Assembly (NCBI GenBank): GCA_022393335.1
Contig: JAJEKB010021019.1
Span: 108,187 to 172,186, forward strand
Origin: Macrotrachela quadricornifera
Taxonomy: Eukaryota; Rotifera; Eurotatoria; Philodinida; Philodinidae
Length of the DNA: 64,000 nucleotides
Direction: 5' to 3'
The position numbers and the translations under genes are program-made. How positions within the stretch are numbered: the first letter of the stretch is position 1; each line of letters starts with the position of its first letter. Positions 38,229 to 49,662 of this stretch are shown one piece after another. A model generated the notes under the pieces. That model did no database searches, was not told the DNA's origin, and saw only the letters and a list, made by a program, of their open reading frames with translations.

Positions 38229-40322
38229 GGACAGTTAGTTTCATAAAAATGGTTTTTTGTTGTTCAACCCATAGTTAGAAGTATCATAACTGTTATATTT
38301 TCAATAGTATAAAAAAATATTATGTAGTTCGTGTCTATGCATACATTTTAAATAGATATTTGCTAGTGTCAACATAATTTCCATAAGGAGCGGAGCCACG
38401 AAGGGTCGTGAGGTTTAAATTGCATTCATAATCCACTAAGTGAAACTTAAGCTCATCTTTAGAAAATGAATTTATTTGTATTTGTGCTGTTTGAATCTCG
38501 CTCAGCTTCATGATTTTTCACTAGTTATGGTTTTTACGAGTATTAACACTAGCTGAACATGTTCTTCTATTATCATCATATTCTCTTTGTTGTTCACATT
38601 TTTGTTTTCTTTTTTTTCTTTTGATCATATCATGCCTCATGTACATCTCTGAAAAATCATAGTAGCTTTCTTACTATTATGATTTATTCTCCTTGTATTA
38701 TCATTTTATTGTGCTATCATTTATCCATACCACTTCGATCTGTTCTCGTACAATTTTCTTTTTTGTTCATTTCATATCTTCTACGTCTTTCACTCATATT
38801 TTTCTCCTACATACTTGCTGTCTTGTTTTTTTTCCGTTCTCAACTTGCTTCTATTTCAGCCAGCAATAATAAAGGATTCATTAAAGAACATGTTGCATTG
38901 TTCGATAATTCCTATTGTCGGTTACTAAGATAGGTTTCTTGCATACTTTTGTGAGAGGATATCAATGACATTGAGATAGCAATGTACGCGTACGCTTTAT
39001 GATGCTTAATAAAAGGATTCACATAAATAGCTAAAAACACCAATTCATCAGATTTTTATTCATTTTCATCTGTTAAGAATACACAAAAGCATTTTTGTAG
39101 AGTGTGATACAGCTATGTTAGAAATTAATGCTACAGAGTTGAATCATAAAAATATGTCTTAAAGGCTGTAAAAATTTTTAGAATACTATGAGATTTTTTA
39201 AAATTGTTTCTTATATGCAATATGGAACGATAGCTATCCATATAAACTTGTCGTTTACACAGCGATTTTTTTCGATCGAGTTCCGGTTGCAATAGTGGTT
39301 CCCGATTGACAAACACAATCGGTAAGAAAAATAATGCGTGTTCAGGACTAGTATTTTATTGAGATAATAAATTGGTAAAAACTCGTTGTGAATTGTTATC
39401 ATAAAAGTAAGGTTGGGGCAATGCAAAATTCGAGCAAATTTTTTTTTGTGAATTGTTTTATGGAATCCAATGCAGTTTGATGCGCTGAATCCGAATATCT
39501 ATAATTCATTTAGATAAAAAGTGATATTCTAGCCGGAAACTGAAAAATACTGCAAAAACCGAGGATTTCAAAAAACCGGATTTCCTGCTAGGATTTTGAT
39601 GATAGGGTTTCGAAAAAATTTACTATAGCTTTGAAAGTTTTTTCTCGTGATTCAGCATTACAAACTGACACTAGGACACTAGTTTTTGATCGTTCAGGGC
39701 ATATCTTTATCATTAAAAAAATTTATTTCTGTTCACATACCGACTAGTCGAGTGAGTCTCATTGAAAATGCATCAACTCATTTTCTAATGAAGATAGACA
39801 CTTTTTTCTTTTACTGTTCGACTCCTTGGATGCCCTAGATATAATCTACGTATTATCTTTCCTTAACTCACTTTCTTTTTCAAAATTTCCTGGGTATTTC
39901 GCAACGTTTCCTATCATACATGTGTTTTTTGATTTTTAACAGCATTTTTCACTTCATTTTTTTTTCTAATGAAATTTTATGTTTATAATGATAAAGATCT
40001 TTGTGATAGTCGTTTAGAAAATCTATCGAACTGTTTTCTAATATTTGTAGCCGGCGTTGTCTTCCCTACATCGAAGTAGATCATCTCTGGAGACAACAGA
40101 ACATGTTTAAACGAAAGAAGACGTAAGACCAATATGCAGTTGGACTATGCCTCAAGCCTCTTCTTCATCTTGGAATGTCAATCTTTTCAAAAATTTGAAA
40201 AGACTACATTGAAAGCTTACTTAAGATATCTTCGTTAAATGTTCATATTCGTTGATCTTTTCACGCTTCAAGATGCTTCCTATCGAGGTTAATAAATTTT
40301 CAGCACGGAAATTTCACAAAGG
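38229..40322. other. Intergenic DNA downstream of the ABCB gene
   Basis: Unassigned. Pyrimidine-rich stretches at 38540-38840 give a spurious hydrophobic ORF. Sequence at about 39415-39690 is loosely similar to 47815-48070 (GGCAATGCAAAA-TCGAG start), suggesting an old dispersed repeat. Confidence 0.4.
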
Positions 40323-40752
40323 AAAAGTTCAGCATTAAAAATAATCAGCATACTGAATTTTTACCATGCGAACGTCCATCATGAGAAAAGCACCGTGAGA
40401 CTCTTCGTGTGGGTACCAGCATGGCTACAAGTGCTGCATGTCTGTTAGCCTGCTATTGGACATCCTTCTCAATGTATGAGCTCGTAAAGTGTACTTCTAA
40501 CTCAATTTCGTTCATACCAACACCCAGATTTACACTTAGATCGTCACCGAAGCCACTCAAAACCTTATTCCTGTCTATGACTTCACCTACAACGATGTCC
40601 ACACCCACATTTACGTTTAATACCTCAACTACACTAACCGGCACCCACAGCTACACCCTCACTTGCACTAAGACTCTCATGGTGTAGTTTTCCATGGTGG
40701 ACGTTCGTCTGCTGAAAATTTAGCGTGCTGATTATTCATAGTGCTGAAAATT
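40323..40752. repeat. Inverted-repeat element, about 430 bp
   Basis: Arms about 40323-40390 and 40690-40752 share CAGCA, AATAATCAGCA and GAACGTCCA-CATG in inverted order. The centre is a low-complexity CACC/ACACC-rich stretch; the Ser/Thr-rich ORF over it is therefore not credible. Confidence 0.7.
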
Positions 40753-41329
40753 CCGGATTACTTCCTATTGACATCAGCATTATATTCTTTCTTTACATTT
40801 GATTCTTCGATCTTTTAATTTCCTACATTTCTCGTTCTCTAAAAGTTGAATTTAATGATATGCGATTGTACAATCTAGAAATTTCTTTTGTGAACTATAT
40901 GTTAATTAAATACTAAAGAAAACACAAATATAAGAACCTCATCCATCAAGTAAGAGAAGAGTCATATCGAATAAACTGTTGATGCGGTCTAGATTTTATT
41001 TATTTGATGTCTTGTGAAGTCATGTTTATTTGTAGCAGATCTCGGAATGAAATGAACTAAAATGATTGCAACTTGACCCATACATTAATTTATTTCCAGG
41101 AAAGAAACGATGAGATGGACTAAGCTGAGCTGGACGTTTTTATGATGGACCTTCACGAATCCAAATCTTAACTCCATATTTATGATATGAATAAACAGCG
41201 TTTCCCTCAAAACCGATTCTATAATAACCCTGCACTCACGAGTGAAGAATCCCAAATGATAAATTGACTTTGACGCGGTACTACATGCATCATGCACACC
41301 GTAAGGAACTATGTATACTGTGAAAATAG
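40753..41329. other. Intergenic, unassigned
   Basis: No gene or repeat recognised. Confidence 0.35.
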
Positions 41330-43390
41330 TTCAGACTAGTAGCTTGTTGCTATCGAGATACTTCATTTTTGAGGTATTTCTCGCTAAGAATAGTGCCGTG
41401 GTCCCCTCAAGATTCAGAAAAAACTGAGTTTTGAATTTTCGCTTGAACCTTTGTATAGGAAGAGACTTCAGTGAGCGTAGTTTATTGCTGTTAGCGTCAA
41501 TAGGTGGTGCTCATTGACACTAACTATTATTTATATTATTACTCTTTTATCTTTATTCCTCTCTGAGATCGGCTTTTTTTATCTTTGGTCATGGCTGACT
41601 GATTTCACCATCATCCCGCTCGTTGTTGTTTCTCTCCCCTTTTTTTTTCTTTCACGTCTCTCTGCTTATTATTACTTTTTTTCTTTCTTTTTTCTCCCAT
41701 CACCATTATCGTTTTTCTCTCCTTATTATTACTATTTTGTTATCTGTTTTATTTGTTGACAAATAAAACTTGTCTTAGTTATTAGACCCGGTTATTATTT
41801 ATTCAAATTTTTCAACAGTCAAATCAGGTAAGCTGTTTATGGTGAGCTCTCATTTAGTAAAGCAGACTCTCCCCATGTTTGTTACTAATTTAACCTCCGT
41901 TTTAAATGGAAGTTGAAGCCTATTAATACAAATAGAACGAGAGTCTAACAATTGTGAAAAGTTTCAGGTCTTTTCGTGGTCCCTATTCTAAGCTAAGACT
42001 GAAAAGCATGTTTTTATTTCGCTCGTATACATCGACAGGTTCCGATGTTTTTACTCATGAGGAAACCTCCTTAAGTGCTACTTTCGATTTGACCTCATAT
42101 TTTGCTTATAGGTAGGACTTATATCGTAGGTCAGAGCCCTAAAAGAGCTTGTTCCCAAAGCCTGGTGTTGAGATATTATGTTTTTAAGGTATTTGAATAA
42201 CTCACTATCATGGTCCTCAGGAACATCAGAAAAATTCATTTTAGAACTTCGACTTGAAACTTTATATAGAGAGAAGTCTCAATGAGATTGATTTATTCTG
42301 AGAGTTTCAGACTTATTCCTTGTTCCTATCCAAAGATACGACTACGGTAACCAATAGGATGTGCAATAAGTCCTTAGCCAAAGAAAAACTTGAATATCTC
42401 CATTAGGGCTTAACTAAACGGGTTCATGTTTTTTACCAAAGATAGAGATATGTTCACACTTGAAAATCATGCGGACAAGGTTGAGAAGAATCTTTAATAA
42501 GTATCACTGTTAAATTTAGTGAAGAGAGTTTACTTTCTCACATATAGGAAAACAACATAATACAGTATAGTATAAAAAACACTTAGTTGAAAAGAATATT
42601 GAATATCCCTATTACGACTCGGCTATACCAGCTGATTTTTTAACTAAGGATAGAGGCATGTTGATACCATAAATACATACGGACAAGCTTAGTTAACCAC
42701 ACTGTTTTTTTTCCTACATATGAAAAAGTAAACTTTTCTCGTTAAATTCAACAGTGATACTTATCAAAGGTTCTTCTCAATCTTGTCTATATGGATTTGA
42801 AGTGTGAACATGCCTCCATCCTTGGTAAAAAACATGAGCCCGTTTAGTTAAGCCCTAATGGAGATATTCAAGTTTTTCTTTGGCTAAAGGTCTACTGGAC
42901 ATCATATAGGTTACCATAGGCGTATCTTTGGATAGGAACAAGGAATAAGTCTGAAACTTTCACAATAAATCAATCTCGTTGAGACCCCTCTCTCTATATA
43001 TAATGTTTCCAGTCGAAATTCTAAAATGAGTTTTTCTGATGCTCCTAAAAAGGATCACAATAGTGAGTTATTCAAATACCTTACAAACGTAATATCTCAA
43101 GAAAAGGCTATGGGCACAAACCTTTTTAGGGCTCCGAGCTACGCTATGATTACTACCTATAAGCAAAATATGAGCTCAAATCGAAAATAACACTTAGGGA
43201 GGTTTCCTCATGAGTAAGAACATCGGTATCTGCCAATGTATACGAGTCAAATAAAGACCTGCTTTTTAGTCCTACCTTAGGATAGGGGCCACGAAAAGAC
43301 CTGAAACTTTTCACAATAAATTACGCTCACTGAATTCTCTTTCTATACAAAGCTTCAAGTCAAAATTCGAAACTCACTAGGAAGCACACA
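41330..43390. repeat. About 2 kb composite palindrome with nested MITE
   Basis: The left side runs A (about 41330-41490), an unpaired insert (to about 41930), B (about 41930-42150) and A' (about 42160-42350), where A and A' are direct repeats. The right side carries the complements in reverse order: A' (42912-43080), B (43080-43290), A (43290-43390). A MITE family C copy lies at the centre. The B arms share TTTCAGGTCTTTTCGTGG and GAGGAAACCTCC. Confidence 0.75.
42355..42911. mobile_element. MITE family C, copy 2
   Basis: Same organisation as 33591-34153: inverted arms with TGAATATCTCCATTA, ACATGCCTC and GTTCACACTT words, and a diverged third arm in the centre. It occupies the exact middle of the larger palindrome. 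Confidence 0.8.
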
Positions 43391-43589
43391 GAACTGAAAA
43401 ATCGCTTTCGAAGTTTTAGTCATCCCAACTTGTAGAGATTGTTGAGTTATTTACTTCTATAATAATTATTCAGGCGCATGGAGAATGAGTTTATAATAAC
43501 CAAAGTTTCTACTAGTCTATATATATACTAGCGAAGATACCCCCTGCAAAAAAAATATGGTTGAAGTTTTGCATCTTCAATCCGACTTT

Positions 43590-44265
43590 TTCTGCTGTAG
43601 GTAACACGTCTTTTATAGGACTGTTTCCCCTGTGGGTGAACCATCTGCAACAGAAATTTTCGCGTCACATCTGAAACTTCTTGGACCGGACTTTTACCGG
43701 CATGCGTCAGGCATCTTTAACAGGATTGTTCCTGCTATGCGTTAGGAGTTCGCCATTGGACTCTTCTCGCCATACGTGATACCTCTTTCACAGGACTTTT
43801 TTCACTGTACCTGGAACCTCTGCTACAGAGCTTTTCCCGCCGTGCATGGGGTATCTTTTACAGAGCTTTTCCCACCATGCATGGGATATTTTTCTGACCT
43901 TTTCCCGCCGTGTATGGGATATCTTTCACAAAGCTTTTCCCGCCGTGCTTGGGGTATCTTTCACAGAGCTTTTTCCACCGTGCATGGGTATCTTTTGCAG
44001 AACTTTTCCCACCATATGTGGGGTATCTTTCACACAGCTTTTCCAGCCGTGCATGGAATATCTTTCGCAAAGCTTTATCCGCCGTGCTTGAGGAATTTTT
44101 CAGAGCTTATCCTTCTGTGCGTGGGGGGTATTTTTCAGAGCTTTTTTCACCGTGCGTGAAGCATCTTTCACAAAGCTTTTCCCGTCGTGCTTGGGGTATC
44201 TTTCACAGACCATTTCCCACCGTGCATCAGGCATCTTCAACAGGACTCTTCTCATCGAGCCCAAG
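43590..44265. repeat. 35-bp minisatellite, about 19 degenerate copies
   Basis: Unit of about 35 bp (33-35) built on TTTCACAGAGCTTTTCCCGCCGTG-type sequence. Starts of the CCCGCCGTG word fall at 43836, 43871, 43904, 43939, 43974, 44008 and 44043. The array is more GC-rich than its surroundings. Long ORFs occur on both strands, but the unit length is not a multiple of three, so they are by-products. Confidence 0.85.
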
Positions 44266-44364
44266 CTGATACCCTCACTCGCATCCACTTTGGACACGAT
44301 CACTCTCAAAATCGCATTGAACTGCGTCATTTGATTAGAAAGTGAATAAAATCACAGTCTCTTA

Positions 44365-45175
44365 CGACTTGGATGAAGTTTCACGCACGCTTCCCTTTCT
44401 CACCGCCAATCATTCAGCTGACTTTCCTTAGCACTCAAGGAACTGAAGCGGATAGTTTCGTGACGCTATCTCTCACGATGACTAAATACATAGCGAACAG
44501 ACTCATAAAAATCTCGATCTGTATTAATCGCGATGAAATTTCACACAGCCCTTTCCACGCACCCCGTTTGGTGGTTCCAACCTCACGATGACTTTCCTCA
44601 GAAGCTAAGGAAGTAGTGTGGAAACTTTTGTGACGCTAGCTATCACACGGACTGAATGCATAGCGAACAGACAAACGTTCTTCCTTAAATATATAGATAC
44701 GTCATCGTTGTGAATCAAGGAAACGCTTGTATACATTTTTTTCTCTTATAACCTATTAGAAGCATTTGATTTTCATATTTTAACCAAAGAACCATCGATA
44801 CACAATGATTCATCTTAGAATCATAACAAAATTCGCTAAAATTCGTGCAAATTTCATTGCCATATAATTTGGGTGATATTTCCCCCAAACACTATCATAC
44901 TACTCCTATTTATGATAACAGCACTCTATAAAACCACCACTGGACTCAGAGAACCACCGCGGAAAGTTTCGTAGTGTTAGTTAAGACAATACTATCTGGG
45001 GTGAGATTCCACCCACACCCACACCCAAACTCACACCCTCGGTGGGTGACCCCGCTATGACCTTCCTCTGGGCCTGGGGTGGCACTATGGAAAGTTTGGT
45101 GGTCGTAGCTTTTACAGGGACTGAATGCATAGCGAACAAACAGACAGACATGCTTCTTTATATGTATAGATATAT
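44365..45175. repeat. Three direct repeats of about 160-180 bp
   Basis: Copies about 44365-44515, 44525-44700 and 45000-45175 share GAAATTTCAC/GATTCCAC starts, TGACTTTCCT, GGAAA-TTTTGTG and a conserved end ATGCATAGCGAACAGAC followed by TATATAGAT. About 300 bp of unassigned DNA separates copies 2 and 3. Confidence 0.65.
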
Positions 45176-45187
45176 ATGTGGGAAAGG

Positions 45188-45333
45188 AACATTTCGCACC
45201 ACTTTTTCATTACGATCTGCGGACATAAGGCAAAAAAGGCAAGGTGTTCGTAATGAAAGTTGTCCAGGACAATAAGTCATTCCGAACTCCAGACATGTGA
45301 CCGGGTGTTCAGAATGATCTGGTGCGAAATGCC
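45188..45333. repeat. Small MITE-like inverted repeat
   Basis: Ends CATTTCGCACCA and TGGTGCGAAATG, with two further internal hairpins (TCATTACGA / TCGTAATGA and CATTCCGAACTCC / GTTCAGAATG). Confidence 0.7.
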
Positions 45334-45389
45334 CGCGACCCTATATATCCCCGGAAAAAAATACTTGCACACTGTATTTTGGGTATATT

Positions 45390-46962
45390 GTCATTATGAA
45401 AAGGTATTTTTTCAAAGATAATGATATATTCTGAAAACTCATGGAGTTTCCTATCATTCTGTATATTTACTTATTTTCTTGCATTCATTTATTGAACAGC
45501 AAATTTGAGTACAATGAAGGCACCCTCATGTCCAAATTTCCACAGACATAAATTTTTGCACTGTCATCAAAATTAGTTTTTGGAATTTTTCAATACTCCA
45601 AACTTATCTTTTTAGAAAAGTAATTATATATTCTGATAGAGCTCGAAATTCTCTATCACTCTGTATATTTATTTTATTTTCTTATGTTGATTTATTGAAA
45701 AGAAAATTCAAGTACAATGAAAAAATCTTTAATTGGCAAGTACCAAAACTGTATACTATTTCGCTGTCTCTTATTAATTATTACCCCAAAGAAATAAATT
45801 ATGTAAAAAAACAGTACACCATTTGATAGCACTTGAAATTTTCTATCAATCTATATTTTTTTGTCTTGCCTTATGTGTATGTGTTGAAGAATAGTTCGAA
45901 TATATATTGGTAGATCGGAAATTTTCTATTAAGTGGTTAAGGGTTTCTAAACAATTTATTGACAATGAATCAGTGTTTGAAAGATGTATGAAGTGGATTT
46001 CTTCCAATTCTTCTCTTTCTTCTTTTCCTTCTTTTAACATGGAGGACGTTGAACTGCTCATTTTTTTCCGGAATGTTTTCTTGTTTAGTTTCTTTTTTCT
46101 CTTTTTTTTTTGTTTTACTCTTTGCTTTCTTTTCTCTCTTCCTCTTTTCTCTTTTTTTGGTACTGCCAGGACCTCATGGTCATCAGTTTTTACTGCATAC
46201 ATAAAGAAAAAAAAGAATACTTTGAATATAACGTAGATACCCTCCTTGAAAAATTCTAAAAACCTGGATTTACTAATAACAATTTACCTTTTATTTCAAC
46301 TTTATTATTAGTGTGATAGTAACTTTTAGAACACATAATCGTATTTTCTGATATTATCCCACATCCTCAATTATCCTGAACTTTGGAAGCAAAAAATGAA
46401 AGTGACAGTAAAAGCCTACTTTTTTACAGCTTATGTAGGTTGGTACCTACATTATACTCGAACTATTCTTGAACACATACACATAAGGCAAGACAAAAAA
46501 ATAGATTGATAGAAAATTTCAAGTGCTATCAAATGGTGTACTGTTTTTTTACATGATTTATTTCTTTGGGGTAATAAATAATAAGAGACAGCATATAGTA
46601 TACAGTTTTGGTACTTGTCAATTAAGGATTTTTTCATTACACTTAAATTTTCTTTTCACTAAATCAACATAAGAAAATAAGTAAATATACAAAGTGATAG
46701 AGAATTTCGAGCTCTATCAGAATATATAATTACTTTTCTAAAAAGATAATTTTAGTGTATCGAAAAATTCCAAAAACTAATTTTGATGATAGTGAAAAAT
46801 TCATGTCTGTAGGAATTTGGACATGAGGGTGCCTTCATTGTACTCAAATTTGCTGTTCAATAAATGAATGCAAGAAAATAAGTAAATATACAGAATGATA
46901 GAAAACTTCATGAGCTTTCAGAATATACCATTATCTTTGAAAAAATATATTTTTATAATAAC
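45390..46962. repeat. 1.57 kb palindrome with 510-bp arms
   Basis: Arms about 45390-45905 and 46450-46962 pair along their length (GTGTATGTGTTGAAGAATAGTTCGA and complement at the inner ends). The 545-bp centre is pyrimidine-rich. The two overlapping ORFs on opposite strands there are low-complexity and not supported as genes. Confidence 0.85.
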
Positions 46963-46964
46963 AA

Positions 46965-47160
46965 CCCAGATCGAAGATTCCGGTCTCAGAAAACCAGCGG
47001 ATCCTTTCCGGAACCGGCGGGAAATATGAACGTATCCGATCGGAATTTAACGGAAATCACTGGATCAGGGAAGCAGTATTCTGACCCAGAATACTGCTTC
47101 CTTGATCCAGTGATTTCCGTTTAATTCCGATCGGATCCGGTCCGTACGCTTCGATCTGGG
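46965..47160. repeat. 196-bp GC-richer palindrome
   Basis: Ends CCCAGATCGAAG and CTTCGATCTGGG. The central 48-nt arms containing GGAAATCACTGGATCA pair perfectly except at one or two sites around CTGACC. It abuts the 1.57 kb palindrome. Confidence 0.85.
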
Positions 47161-47397
47161 AATATACCCACAATTAGCGGTCATCCGATGGATTCGCTGA
47201 CCCTTTTCTGAAAGAAAATACCATTTGATTACCATTGAAAATAATTTCGATTTTATCTACATTATTACATTATATCTCATGGTCTTTTTGATTGCGTGAA
47301 ATGTGGAACGCTAACAACTACATTTTAGGAATGCCCGTTTTATAGAAATATTTCTACTTGTAATTCATATATAAATGATAGTTGTCATTGAGACTTA

Positions 47398-47757
47398 TCC
47401 AAATTCCGTGAGTTCTGAACTCTTGAGGAATTCTTGAACTCAAAGAATAACAAAAAACAGCGAATCATTTCTAAAAAACAACTAATTAGAACGCTAGTAA
47501 CTTTAAAAATTAGAACAACTCTATAAATCCACGCAACCAAGGACATCAGCAGTATATTTCTTTAACCTCATCATCGCCCACCTACCTTCGCTTGACTCTC
47601 GCTCTCACCCTTGAAACACCTTCAAATTTCTTTTCTTTGAGTTTTTAGAGTTACTAATATTCTGCTTAGTTGTTCTTTATAATAGTTTAGCTGTTTTATA
47701 TTATTTTTTGAGTTCAAGAGTTCCTCAAGAGTCCAGAATTCACGGAATTTGGACACT
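47398..47757. repeat. Inverted repeat, about 360 bp
   Basis: Arms 47398-47512 and 47637-47757 (CAAATTCCGTGA and complement; CTTGAGGAA, TTGAACTCAAA) pair with moderate divergence. Confidence 0.75.
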
Positions 47758-48574
47758 GCTGAAATCTTACGCCATAAAGGGTGGCCTGGAAGTCCTGATC
47801 CGATTTGTGTAAGGTGCAGGCAATGCAAAAATCGAGTGAAATTTATTTTTATTTTTTTCCATATGGTTTGATAGAGCGTGAGCTGCTGATCACGATGAAC
47901 TACTTTTTATTCTTTTTAGAAGCTATTTTGTAGTCAAAAATCACAAAATCCTTGAAAACCTCGAGTTTTCCCAAAAACTAGGGCTTTTGACAAAATATGA
48001 ACAAATCACTATGTTCCTGTTCTTAAAAATTTTTGAAAATATTTGTTTTTGGATTCAGAATGAAAAACTGATTCGAGAAAACGTCTGAAATCATTACTCT
48101 TCCAAAAATTTTTCTAATGGTGGCATTTCTGATGTTTCACAACACTACTAATAGGTGGATCTTGTAAACCTATCTAGTTTTTGTAGGGAGGTGCGACAGC
48201 CAATTTTTTTTAAAATTTTAATCCTCATACCAGCCACTATAAAAGCACACATCGCTTTTGTTTTGATCTATTTTCTTTGTGGAGAAAAGTTCACTTCACT
48301 GATGGTATAGGCAATCGGGTGTTCGAATATTAAGTCACTAGATAAGGGACCTTAAACGTTGGAGTTACTTTGTAAAGTAATGGTAACTTCCCTTTCCTGG
48401 TTGTGATTAAAAGCGTTTGCTCTTAGGAAAATAATGTAATTTTTTTGATTTTACATTAAAAATATCAAATTTATTTGATGGAATGGACACTTTCGAACAA
48501 ACTACTTCAGTTTTTTTTCAAGTTTTTTTTGAAATTTACTTTTAGCTACATAATTCAAGGAAGTTTTTATAATA
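47758..48574. other. Upstream region of the sulfotransferase gene
   Basis: The first 300 bp resemble the repeat at 39415-39690. The remainder is AT-rich, with no clear promoter element apart from the splice-acceptor-like site at 48545. Confidence 0.35.
48544..48545 (+). promoter_or_regulatory. Candidate splice acceptor upstream of the sulfotransferase ATG
   Basis: A T-rich tract (48511-48543) ends in TTTTAG at 48545, 29 nt before the ATG, with no matching upstream exon evident. In a bdelloid this would fit a spliced-leader trans-splice acceptor; it could also be the 3' end of a 5'-UTR intron. Confidence 0.35.
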
Positions 48575-49465
48575 ATGACATTCAACAATCAAAAGGAACT
48601 CAATGATATTAATCATCCTAATTCTGAGATGTTTCAAGAAGTAGATGGCATTCGTATACCCATTTTAATCAGCAAAGAGAACGTTCGATCAGGACTTCAA
48701 TACAAAGCTCGTCCAGATGACATTTTCATTGTTACCTATCCGAAATCTGGAACAACTTGGGTGCAGGACATAGTTTATCTATTGTTACATAATGGTCAAT
48801 ACCAGTGTAGTAATGAAGAAAGACTAGCGAACGAACCATTTTTAGAGCAGCATGGAGCACAAGCATGTTTGGATATGAAACGACCAAATGCCATAAAAAC
48901 TCATCTACCTTTTGATCGTGTACCATATAATTCTCAAGCGAAATATATCTGTCTATGCCGACACATAAAAGACGTCTGTGTCTCGTATTATCATCACCTA
49001 AAACTTCTAAAGCTGCTTCCATGCGGAGTTGATACAATTGACCAGTATTTTGAATTGTTTATCGCCGGTAACTTGCTTTATGGTGATTATTTTGATCATT
49101 TATTTTCCATGTGGAATCATCGTAATGATTCTAATGTTCTTTTCCTTCACTATGAAGAAGTGCACAAAGATATTCGATTGACAATTAAAAAATTGGCTCA
49201 ATTTCTTGGTGAAAACTATACGAAAATGTTAAATGCTGATCCTCAATTATTGGATCGAATTGTGACGCTTTCAAATTTTTCCTATTTAAATATCAATAAT
49301 ATCGATGTGTTACCCTTTCGAGGAGAGAGAAGAAAAGGAAAAGTCAATGGTTGGAAAGAAGATTTAACACCAGAACAAAGCAAAAGACTGAATCTTCTTT
49401 TTGAAGAAAAAACAAAAGAAATACCAGAGTTAAATAAATATTGGTTGGCATACAACATCGATTGA
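48575..49465 (+). CDS. Cytosolic sulfotransferase (SULT family)
   Basis: Transfers a sulfonate group from PAPS to small hydroxyl or amine acceptors in the cytosol. The 296-residue intronless ORF has the usual SULT length. The 5'-phosphosulfate loop is TYPKSGTTW (54-62). KTHLPF (108-113) carries the catalytic base His110. The 3'-phosphate site is CRHIKDVCVSYYH (128-140), with Arg129 and Ser137. The C-terminal PAPS loop is RKGKVNGWK (253-261). The following KTVE-type dimerisation motif is degenerate: K261 and T265 are kept, but Pro replaces Val and Lys replaces the final Glu. The first ATG gives the expected N-terminus. The substrate cannot be told from sequence. A 3'-splice-site-like sequence lies 29 nt upstream. 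Confidence 0.93.
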   Translation: MTFNNQKELNDINHPNSEMFQEVDGIRIPILISKENVRSGLQYKARPDDIFIVTYPKSGTTWVQDIVYLLLHNGQYQCSNEERLANEPFLEQHGAQACLDMKRPNAIKTHLPFDRVPYNSQAKYICLCRHIKDVCVSYYHHLKLLKLLPCGVDTIDQYFELFIAGNLLYGDYFDHLFSMWNHRNDSNVLFLHYEEVHKDIRLTIKKLAQFLGENYTKMLNADPQLLDRIVTLSNFSYLNINNIDVLPFRGERRKGKVNGWKEDLTPEQSKRLNLLFEEKTKEIPELNKYWLAYNID

Positions 49466-49662
49466 AAATGAACTATCTTTTCCTCGGTTTTACTATCCTG
49501 TTTATTTTCTTTCAATGTCACTCTTTTCGCTTTTAAGAAGACTTAAAACTGTTTTCACAATTTTATAGCTGTTTATCTTTCCGATAAAGACAAGATTCAA
49601 AACATACATGGATGTTTTCCTCAGCATTATAATTTGAACGATAATAACCAATTTTATAGTAG

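Noticed and set aside
40409..40687. 92-codon Ser/Thr/Pro-rich ORF
   Set aside because: It lies within an inverted-repeat element on low-complexity ACC-rich DNA, with a similar-length ORF on the opposite strand.
41514..41759. 81-codon hydrophobic ORF resembling a membrane protein
   Set aside because: It comes from a T/C-rich low-complexity stretch inserted in one arm of a palindrome; hydrophobicity follows from T-rich codons.
43776..44269. Long overlapping ORFs (60-127 codons) with repeated Phe-Pro-Cys-Met-Gly-like peptides
   Set aside because: They lie on a 35-bp minisatellite. The unit is not a multiple of three, all frames and both strands are open, and there is no start context or domain; they are by-products of the array.
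45846..46236. A 118-codon Lys-rich ORF and a 109-codon Phe-rich ORF on opposite strands
   Set aside because: Both come from the same pyrimidine-rich loop of a palindrome; low complexity and no family similarity.
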